A DNA stretch of 13,795 nucleotides, taken from the NCBI GenBank assembly GCA_009840695.1, contig VXNG01000218.1:1-13795 (forward strand), read 5' to 3'. A model generated the notes under the pieces. It did not search any database. It worked only from the letters and a program-made list of their open reading frames with translations, and had not been told where the DNA came from. This DNA comes from Acidimicrobiaceae bacterium (lineage in GTDB: Bacteria > Actinomycetota > Acidimicrobiia > Acidimicrobiales > Aldehydirespiratoraceae). This document shows positions 7,777-13,429 of this stretch, in pieces. Both the position numbers and the translations under genes were made by a program. How positions within the stretch are numbered: the stretch's first letter is position 1; every line of letters begins with the position of its first letter.

Positions 7777-8469
7777 CTACTTCCCTTCCGGGGCTTCGCC
7801 CTCGCGAACGTGCCCCTCCCGAACTTCAAGGCCCAGGCGCTTCGGCTCGCCGCCATTGGACGCGGAGGTCTCGCTGGGACAGGCCGACACCGCGGCCAGC
7901 ACGTCGATCTCGGCTCTCAGGTCGATGTAGTCGCCGGCAGCCGCGGGCGACTCTCGGAACACCAGACGCTGCTCGTCCTCCACATCGGTGTACATGAACA
8001 CGTTGAACACGTCGGGTATCAGGTCCCGGTCCACGCCCCAGGGCCTGACGGCCTCCTCCAGGTTGCCCTGGCAGGTCCGGCGTTCCGATTCGATGCCGTC
8101 GCGGATGGCGTAGACACCGGCCGAGCAGCGGCCGCCGTTCCAGGCGAAGTGGACCCCGACCGGGTCGTCGACGACCGTCAGCATCGGCCGCTCGTAGGGC
8201 GGACGCGACCACAGGGTGGTGATCCGCCGCATGGTCCCCGTACCGGCCAGCATGTTGAGGGCCACCGTCTGGCCGGCGTGATAGCCCTCGCGCGGGTTGC
8301 CGAGAGCCAGGAACGTCGAGTCGGCCACCTGCGGGCCGTCCAGCGCCACGATCCTGAGCACCTGCCCGGCCAGCACCTCGACCGCCCGGCCCTCGCAGCG
8401 GGGCACGACCACCTCCTGCAGGACCCGCCCGGGCGGCTGGAGGTCGGTGGTCCCTGCCGGCGGCGTCAT
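7777..8469 (-). CDS. DUF1989 / urea carboxylase-associated family protein
   Basis: A 230-residue protein of the DUF1989 family, which includes the urea-carboxylase-associated proteins. Two members of that family form the carboxyguanidine deiminase of bacterial guanidine breakdown. Family features: VPRCEGRAVEVLAGQVLRIV (22-41), the QVAD box (47-50), a central Cys (C115 in GGRCSAGVY), a second Cys (C133 in RRTCQGNLEEA), DVFNVFMYTDV (153-163), and the C-terminal CPSETSASNGGEPKRLGLEV (C197 onward). The last residues, about 218-230, are acidic and probably disordered. The start is the ATG at 8469, which overlaps the Rieske alpha stop (ATGA), so the two are translationally coupled. Longer in-frame reading upstream is antisense-like noise inside the alpha gene. 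No urea carboxylase or allophanate hydrolase is next to it, so the role is probably a C-N hydrolase step on another substrate (inference). Confidence 0.85.
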   Translation of the reverse strand: MTPPAGTTDLQPPGRVLQEVVVPRCEGRAVEVLAGQVLRIVALDGPQVADSTFLALGNPREGYHAGQTVALNMLAGTGTMRRITTLWSRPPYERPMLTVVDDPVGVHFAWNGGRCSAGVYAIRDGIESERRTCQGNLEEAVRPWGVDRDLIPDVFNVFMYTDVEDEQRLVFRESPAAAGDYIDLRAEIDVLAAVSACPSETSASNGGEPKRLGLEVREGHVREGEAPEGK

Positions 8470-9779
8470 GCGGCCTTCTCGAAGCTGGTCTCGCCAGCGC
8501 GGGCCGTCGTGAGCTTCGCATCGGCCGACATCAGCTCCAGCCACGCCCGCAGGTAGCCCCGCATCGGCCCCTCGTGGGTCACCGGCGCCCGCCGCACCCC
8601 GTCGGCAGTCACCTCCTCGGCCTCGTGGCCGAGCCCCTTGCTCATGTCCACCCACTCCACCTCGGGAATGGCCAAGCCCTCCTGGCAACGCTCGAATATC
8701 TCCAGGTCGTCGGGGTTGCCCAGGCTGGGGAAATCCTCGGCGATCCGCATGCGCAGCACGTTCACCTCGTCGGGCGCTCCCTCCGCAGCCGCCACCCAGG
8801 TGTGCAGCCGGGTCTCGCCCACGCTCACCGGGTCCACCGTCTCGAACGTGTTGCCCTTGATGAGCAGGTTCGGGAAGATCGAGAGGTTCACCATCGAGCC
8901 CGGTGCCATCTCCAGCACGCCGGCCGCGTCGTCACCGAAACGCTCCGAGATGCGATCCGCATACCACTCCCGTCCCGGCACCGGCCGCTGCGTCTCCCAG
9001 AAGGACTGCTGCAGGCCGGGACGCTGGTCCACGAACATGTGGCCGTTGCCCAGGTCCAGGCCGTACATGCCGGTGTCGTCGGGGCTGGCCTTGAACTGCG
9101 ACAACGAGCGGGCGCCCCCGTGCTGACGCTCGTTGAGCACCAGGAAGCTGCGATGGGCGAAGGTGGGGTGCAGCCCGTCGCCGGCGTTGTCCCAGGCCAG
9201 TTTCCAGTTGCCGCGATAGATCATCCGCTGGCAGTTGCGCACCTCCACCCGTCCGGTCGGCGAGCGGTCCACGAACTCGTCGATCAGGGGGCCGGCCGGG
9301 CCGAGCCACTCGGCCAGGGTGGGTGCGTCGCCGTTGAGCGTGCCGAAGATCAGGCCCCGGTAGGTGCCCAGACGCGGTACGAGGGCCAGGCCGTGATCAG
9401 CTCTGTCGAACTCCGGCGGGTACCCCTCGACGAAGGGCACGTTGACCAGCTCGCCCCGGTTCGAGTAGGTCCACCCGTGGTAGGAGCACTGGAATCGCCG
9501 CGCCGATCCGCACTCGGACTGGCAGACGATCGAGGCTCGGTGGGCGCAGCGGTTGAACAGCCCGTGCAGCCCGCCGTCGGTGTCGCGGGTGAGGATCAGG
9601 GGGCGCAGGCCCATCCGGGTCGTGATGAAGTCGTTCGGGTCGGGCAGCTGGCTCTCGTGAGCGAGATAGACCCAGGCGCCTCCGAAGACCCTCTCCATCT
9701 CGGTGACGAAGATGTCGGCATCGGTGTAGAGCGAGCGATGGACCCGATGGGGCTGGATCAGAGCGTCGAGAGCGTCCAT
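8466..9779 (-). CDS. Rieske ring-hydroxylating dioxygenase, alpha (large) subunit
   Basis: A 437-residue catalytic subunit of a Rieske non-heme iron oxygenase. The Rieske [2Fe-2S] motif is C78-x-H80-x17-C98-x2-H101 (CAHRAS ... CSYHGW). The mononuclear iron site is D201-x2-H204-x4-H209 (GDGLHPTFAH). D201 corresponds to the Asp that bridges Rieske and iron centres of neighbouring subunits, and Asp358 in DDLEIFERCQEGL is the expected third iron ligand. Length and order match two-subunit (alpha3beta3) dioxygenases. The start is the ATG at 9779, with AGG 7 nt upstream. The open frame extends to about 10061, but that part overlaps the beta gene. It follows the beta gene by 23 bp and overlaps the DUF1989 gene by 4 bp. 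Electron-transfer partners are not encoded nearby. The substrate is probably a small aromatic or heteroaromatic compound, but this is not provable from sequence. Confidence 0.93.
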   Translation of the reverse strand: MDALDALIQPHRVHRSLYTDADIFVTEMERVFGGAWVYLAHESQLPDPNDFITTRMGLRPLILTRDTDGGLHGLFNRCAHRASIVCQSECGSARRFQCSYHGWTYSNRGELVNVPFVEGYPPEFDRADHGLALVPRLGTYRGLIFGTLNGDAPTLAEWLGPAGPLIDEFVDRSPTGRVEVRNCQRMIYRGNWKLAWDNAGDGLHPTFAHRSFLVLNERQHGGARSLSQFKASPDDTGMYGLDLGNGHMFVDQRPGLQQSFWETQRPVPGREWYADRISERFGDDAAGVLEMAPGSMVNLSIFPNLLIKGNTFETVDPVSVGETRLHTWVAAAEGAPDEVNVLRMRIAEDFPSLGNPDDLEIFERCQEGLAIPEVEWVDMSKGLGHEAEEVTADGVRRAPVTHEGPMRGYLRAWLELMSADAKLTTARAGETSFEKAA

Positions 9780-9802
9780 GGCGGCACCTGCCTTTGCGGC
9801 CT

Positions 9803-10366
9803 CTATAGCACGAACGAGAACTTGCGGACATCGCCGGCGCAGTCCACCAGGCGAACGATCTTGTACCTGATGGCCCAGCCGTCTCCCAGGGAGGCCAGCA
9901 CGTAGTCGTTGCGGCTCGCGAACGCAGTCAGCCGGTCCTTGCGGTGCTCCCACACCACCGTCGAGCAGCGGGCCAGAGTGTCGCCGCCATCGGCGGGCCA
10001 GGCCTCCACATTCGACACTGTGCGAGAGGTCCTCGAGGGCGGTTCCTGGGCGTGGGCCCATCCGGTCTCCAGCAGTCCGATGCGGTCGGCCATGCGACGG
10101 CGATCATCGAGAACGTAGGAGACCTTCGTCCGGGGATCGGCCACAGGATCGAGGGGGACCCAGTAGACGCAGTCGTCGGTGAACCGCTCCAGCCACGCCC
10201 GGTAGCGGCGATCGTCCAGCAGTCGGGCCTCGTGGTAGAGGGCCTGCTCCACCGCCGGGCGCAGGTCACCGTCGCCGGGACCCCGGTCGGGCAAATCCGC
10301 CGATACCAGATCGGCTAGACGCTGGTACAAGCGGTCATCGAGCACCGACGTCGAGGGCCCGCCCAT
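9803..10366 (-). CDS. Rieske ring-hydroxylating dioxygenase, beta (small) subunit
   Basis: A 187-residue small subunit (NTF2/SnoaL-like fold) that supports the alpha subunit in an alpha3beta3 oxygenase. It carries the family pattern: ALYHEARLLDDRRYRAWLERF (42-62) with DDCVYWVPL, KVSYVLDDRRRMADRIGLLE (81-100), then AHAQEPPSRTSRTVSNVEAW (104-123), and a C-terminal IRYKIVRLVD strand. It has no cofactor ligands of its own, as expected. The start is the ATG at 10366, overlapping the aldolase stop by one base (TGATG), so it is translationally coupled to the aldolase. Here beta precedes alpha, whereas alpha-beta is the more common order. The longer open frame up to 10600 is a shadow over the aldolase gene. 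Confidence 0.92.
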   Translation of the reverse strand: MGGPSTSVLDDRLYQRLADLVSADLPDRGPGDGDLRPAVEQALYHEARLLDDRRYRAWLERFTDDCVYWVPLDPVADPRTKVSYVLDDRRRMADRIGLLETGWAHAQEPPSRTSRTVSNVEAWPADGGDTLARCSTVVWEHRKDRLTAFASRNDYVLASLGDGWAIRYKIVRLVDCAGDVRKFSFVL

Positions 10367-11157
10367 CAGCTCGTCCCCGCACCGTGAACAGCCTCCATCA
10401 GGCGTCCCACCAGCGCGGCCGGGTCGTCGGAGCCCCAGACGTTGCGGCCGAAGGCCACACCGGCACCACCCGCTTCGACCACACCGCGGGCCAGCGCGAC
10501 GACCTGGTCCTCGTCGTCGACCTTGGGACCGCCCAGGGCCACGACCGGGGCGGGGCAGGCCTCGGCCACCGCCGCGAACTCCTCGGGGGGACCGGGGCAC
10601 ATGGTCTTGACGATGTCAGCGCCGAGCTCCACCGCGAGCCGGGCCCCCCGGCCGACGTTCTCCGCGGTCCAGGGCACTGTGCGGGGCCAGCCTCCCGGTA
10701 TCGACTCGGCCATCACTGGCAGACCGAGGAGTTCGCACTCGGCGGCCAGGCGGGCCAGTCGCCCCAGCGAGTGCTCTTCGTCGGGGGTGCCGGGGAACAC
10801 CATGATCACTACGGCGTCAGCACCGAGCACCATCGCCTGCTCGGCCGAGTAGAGCAACGAGGTCGTGTCGCTGGCGGGCGGATCGCCGAGATCGGAGATC
10901 CCGCCGTCGACCCGCAGCACCAGCCCGGCGCCCGCGAAGGCCTCGGGACGGGTGCGGGCCAGATGCCAGGTGGCCAGGATGGCGTCGGGCCGGCCATCAG
11001 CGATCGCGGCCGCGGCGGAAGGCGCGACACCCATGCCCATGTAGGCGGGATGGTCCATGGCCACGAAGACAGCCCGGTCATCGGCGCGGAAGATGTGACG
11101 GAAGCGTCGGCGCTTTCCCGCCGACACCGCCGAGGCCGGAGGGCCAGCCGTGCTCAT
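10366..11157 (-). CDS. Class I (Schiff-base) aldolase, DhnA/FbaB-LsrF type
   Basis: A 263-residue TIM-barrel aldolase of the DeoC/FbaB-LsrF group, which includes class I fructose-bisphosphate aldolases of the DhnA type, ADH synthase for archaeal aromatic biosynthesis, and the AI-2 enzyme LsrF. It forms a Schiff base with a ketone or aldehyde through a lysine. AMDHPAYMGMG holds the Asp35-His36 pair of strand 1. The expected Schiff-base lysine is Lys184 in ADIVKTMCPGPPEEF. Phosphate-binding loops follow: VVALGGPKVDD (206-215) and GGAGVAFGRNVWG (230-242). The N-terminal 20 residues are Arg/Lys-rich and flexible. The start is the ATG at 11157, preceded by GAGGAAG at good spacing. It lies 24 bp after the second Rieske gene and overlaps the beta subunit gene by one base. 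Its substrate is unknown; it may cleave or condense a product of the oxygenases. Confidence 0.85.
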   Translation of the reverse strand: MSTAGPPASAVSAGKRRRFRHIFRADDRAVFVAMDHPAYMGMGVAPSAAAAIADGRPDAILATWHLARTRPEAFAGAGLVLRVDGGISDLGDPPASDTTSLLYSAEQAMVLGADAVVIMVFPGTPDEEHSLGRLARLAAECELLGLPVMAESIPGGWPRTVPWTAENVGRGARLAVELGADIVKTMCPGPPEEFAAVAEACPAPVVALGGPKVDDEDQVVALARGVVEAGGAGVAFGRNVWGSDDPAALVGRLMEAVHGAGTS

Positions 11158-11181
11158 GGACGTTTCTTCCTCTCGTCCGGT

Positions 11182-12363
11182 TCAGTCGGCCGGCAGCGGC
11201 CCGCTGAACTCGTCGTCAGCCAGGGGGGAGGCCACATCGGCCCGAACCAGCTTCATCACGTGGGCGGCCCGGCCCTCCCAAGTAGAGGCCGGACCTACCC
11301 GGTAGAAAGGCGAGCGCAGGTTCTTCATGAGCTCGGTCACCATGTTGGTGTCCTCGAGGTTGGTGGTGGCCAGACGGTCCAGCTCGAAGTCCTGCTCCGC
11401 TATCGACTTGTCGATCCCGTAGATGCGGCTGAACAGCCGGGTGCGGTCCGGGGCGATGGGGTCGGCCCGCACCAGGATGAGCTGCGTCGGGTAGGGCAGC
11501 GGCGTGAGGTTGGGGTAGATGAAGTCGGCGTAGTGGCCGAGCAGCTGCTCATGGGTGAGATCGGTGCGCCCGCCGGTTGCGTCCTCGGTGTCGGAGTGGG
11601 GCTTGAATCCGCTGCAGGTGCGGCCCTCGAAGCGCACGATGGTGTCCATCTGCTTGCGGAACCGGTTGAGGCGCCGGTGCACGAAGCGCACGTGGTAGTC
11701 GTCGTTGGAGTTCTCCGCGAAGGCCTTCCAGTTGATGGGGTAGGTCTCGTCGAGCTCCCGGTAGTAGCGGGTGAAGGTGCCGAACCTGTAGAGGCCGTAC
11801 CGCTCGGCCAGGGGGGCGATCCACTCCCGGAAGGGCGGCGCCTTGCGGGACAGGCAGCCGAACACGAGCTTGTCCCAGGCCACCTCGATGCGGATCGGCG
11901 CCAACCCGTAGTCGGAAGTGGGCAGGTCGTCGGGGTACATGCGGTTCCGATCCGGGATTCCTACCAGCCGGCCGTCGATGTTGTAGGCCCAGTTGTGGTA
12001 CGGGCATGTCATTGTCTTCCCGCAGTTGCCGGCCGGCTCGTACAGCAGTCCCGAGGCCCGGTGGCGGCAGTTGTTGAGGAACCCCCGGACCGATCCGTCC
12101 TCCTGGCGGATGACCATCACGGGCTGGTAGCCGATGGTGCCGGTGATGAAGTCACCGGGCTCGGTCAAGTCCTCGGTGTCGCCCAGCCAGACCCAGGAGC
12201 GGGCGTAGACCCGTACCATCTCGAGGTCGAACAGGTCCTGGTCGTATACCTCGTAGGGCTGCAGCATCGGACTGTCCAGCGGGGCATCCACCAGCCCGGA
12301 CGTCTCGCCCACCCTGCGTCGCAGACGATCCACTACCGGCTCGTGCTCTATGTCCGCGATCAC
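11182..12363 (-). CDS. Rieske non-heme iron oxygenase, alpha subunit (second copy, apparently single-subunit)
   Basis: A 393-residue Rieske oxygenase catalytic subunit, clearly different from the one at 8466-9779. The Rieske motif is C99-x-H101-x18-C120-x2-H123 (CRHRAS ... CPYHNW). The mononuclear iron site is D221-x2-H224-x4-H229 (NDDYHVRFVHRR), preceded by NWKAFAENSN, and Asp338 (NLEDTNMV) is the likely third ligand. No own beta gene adjoins it, and its length fits oxygenases that act as alpha-only trimers, including N- or O-demethylases. It could instead share the beta subunit at 9803-10366. The start is the GTG at 12363, with TAGGGT 6 nt before it and no Shine-Dalgarno, so probably leaderless and the true head of the long operon. 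The next gene, the aldolase, begins 24 bp after it. Confidence 0.92.
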   Translation of the reverse strand: MIADIEHEPVVDRLRRRVGETSGLVDAPLDSPMLQPYEVYDQDLFDLEMVRVYARSWVWLGDTEDLTEPGDFITGTIGYQPVMVIRQEDGSVRGFLNNCRHRASGLLYEPAGNCGKTMTCPYHNWAYNIDGRLVGIPDRNRMYPDDLPTSDYGLAPIRIEVAWDKLVFGCLSRKAPPFREWIAPLAERYGLYRFGTFTRYYRELDETYPINWKAFAENSNDDYHVRFVHRRLNRFRKQMDTIVRFEGRTCSGFKPHSDTEDATGGRTDLTHEQLLGHYADFIYPNLTPLPYPTQLILVRADPIAPDRTRLFSRIYGIDKSIAEQDFELDRLATTNLEDTNMVTELMKNLRSPFYRVGPASTWEGRAAHVMKLVRADVASPLADDEFSGPLPAD

Positions 12364-12369
12364 GACGCG

Positions 12370-12400
12370 ACCCTACCGGAGCAGCCCGAAACGAGTCCAA
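12370..12400 (-). promoter_or_regulatory. Probable promoter of the Rieske/aldolase operon (leaderless)
   Basis: On the minus strand TTGGAC (12400-12395) and TAGGGT (12375-12370) are 19 nt apart, and TAGGGT ends 6 nt before the GTG start at 12363. This suits transcription starting at or next to the start codon. The -10 and its spacing are the stronger part; the -35 is only approximate. Confidence 0.45.
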
Positions 12401-12439
12401 GCCCGCTCTTGAGACCGGAGGCGCCCTGCCGATCGCGGG

Positions 12440-13351
12440 CTAGAACCAGTCGTAGGCATCATTCGGGCGAGCAGACCAGCCGGAGCGGCCGATCTCACGC
12501 ATGGCCGGACCCAGCCGGTCCATCTGCTCGGCGTAGAGGTCGGCACCAACGTGATGCCAGTTGCCGTGGCCCGGGAAGACCCATTCCACCGGCAGCGTCG
12601 CCAGCCGGTCCATCGAGTCGGCCAATGCCTGCCACGAGTGGAACATCGCCCCGGCGAACACGTCGAGCTCGCCCCGCCGGTGGTTCCAGTGCAAGGTGTC
12701 GCCGGTGAACAGCCACCGGCCATCCACATGGAACACGACCGAACCCTCCGTGTGACCGGGCACCGGAACAGTCACCACGCCCGGCGCGGTCTCCTTCGAC
12801 TCATCCCCCTCGAACAGGCCTGTGGCGTAAGGGGCGGCGTCGGCGTCGGCCTCGTGGATCCAGACATCGGCGCCGTACCGATCGGCCCAGCGGTCGGCGT
12901 CGGCGACGTCGTCCCGGTGGGTCAACAGCACATGACGTACCCCGCCGAGATCGTCGATCCCGGTGGCCAGGCCGCGGGTGAAGCGCGGCGAGTCGGTCAT
13001 CAGGTTCCCCTCGGGTCGAGGCACCAGGTACGAGTGCGCTCCGAACGACTCCCGGGCGTTGTGCCCTAGGGCGTACACACCGGGCGTCAACTCGAACGGG
13101 AAAGCCGGTTCAGGTGGACGTCGGGCCTCAGTGGTGCCAATGGACTGCGTGGGGCAGGCCACCGCCGCTCGCCACAGCGCGGCGATCTCTCCGGCATGCT
13201 CCGGCTGGCGAGCCACGAATGAAAGCCCGTCGGCGTCCCTGTCGATGAGTCCGGGCGCCCAGTGCCGAGCAGCGTCGCACCGGATACAGCGCGTGTCGAC
13301 GAACCAGGCCCCCTCGGCATTGTCCGGATGCACCAAGTCAATCCGCGCCAT
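12440..13351 (-). CDS. Ferredoxin-like domain fused to metallo-beta-lactamase-fold hydrolase
   Basis: A 303-residue two-domain protein. Residues 1-75 look like a single-cluster ferredoxin module: RCIRCDAARHWAPG near the N-terminus and ACPTQSIG at 65-72. Residues 88-303 form a metallo-beta-lactamase fold. Of the usual four cluster cysteines only C22, C25 and C66 are present; the third position of the CxxCxxC run is Ala28. In the hydrolase domain the canonical HxHxDH is replaced by H145-R-D-D-V-A-D151. The later ligands are kept: His200 (VPGHTEGS), Asp218 (FTGDTL) and His262 (FPGHGNWHH). The ferredoxin/MBL fusion is known in cyanobacteria, plants and actinobacteria, but its reaction is not settled to my knowledge. 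The start is the ATG at 13351, with TACCAT 6 nt upstream (leaderless layout). It lies 76 bp upstream of the Rieske operon and is divergent from the permease. Confidence 0.85.
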   Translation of the reverse strand: MARIDLVHPDNAEGAWFVDTRCIRCDAARHWAPGLIDRDADGLSFVARQPEHAGEIAALWRAAVACPTQSIGTTEARRPPEPAFPFELTPGVYALGHNARESFGAHSYLVPRPEGNLMTDSPRFTRGLATGIDDLGGVRHVLLTHRDDVADADRWADRYGADVWIHEADADAAPYATGLFEGDESKETAPGVVTVPVPGHTEGSVVFHVDGRWLFTGDTLHWNHRRGELDVFAGAMFHSWQALADSMDRLATLPVEWVFPGHGNWHHVGADLYAEQMDRLGPAMREIGRSGWSARPNDAYDWF

Positions 13352-13357
13352 GCAGTG

Positions 13358-13363
13358 ATGGTA
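13358..13363 (-). promoter_or_regulatory. Probable -10 element of the ferredoxin/MBL gene (leaderless)
   Basis: On the minus strand TACCAT is followed by 6 nt (CACTGC) and the ATG at 13351, again the TANNNT-plus-start layout. No clear -35 hexamer or Shine-Dalgarno is visible. Confidence 0.4.
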
Positions 13364-13418
13364 GCCACGCCGCTCGACCGTGGACCCACGACGCGATCAA
13401 AGGCAACGGTGCGACAAT

Positions 13419-13424
13419 GAGAGG
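13419..13424 (+). promoter_or_regulatory. Ribosome binding site of the NCS2 permease
   Basis: GAGAGG ends 5 nt before the ATG at 13430 and decides this start. It contrasts with the presumed leaderless starts of the minus-strand units nearby. Confidence 0.5.
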
Positions 13425-13429
13425 CGCCG

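Noticed and set aside
8470..8688. N-terminal extension of the DUF1989 frame
   Set aside because: The upstream 73 codons overlap the Rieske alpha C-terminus and are Gly/Arg-rich without DUF1989 features. The ATG at 8469 in an ATGA overlap is the natural start.
9780..10061. Long N-terminal extension of the Rieske alpha frame
   Set aside because: It overlaps the beta subunit gene and lacks similarity to oxygenase N-termini. The ATG at 9779 has a ribosome-binding site.
10367..10600. Upstream extension of the beta-subunit frame over the aldolase gene
   Set aside because: Arg/Gly-rich shadow translation. The TGATG overlap at 10364-10368 gives a normal start for the beta subunit.
12400..12441. 7-bp inverted repeat AGCCCGC/GCGGGCT after the metallo-beta-lactamase gene as a terminator
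   Set aside because: The loop is about 28 nt, one arm includes the stop codon, and no T-run follows. In this GC content such a repeat is expected by chance.
10384..12708. A 774-codon open frame on the plus strand
   Set aside because: It is antisense to beta, aldolase, second Rieske alpha and the metallo-beta-lactamase gene, all with intact family motifs. Its translation is Gly/Arg/His-rich with no recognisable domain. It is a by-product of high GC.
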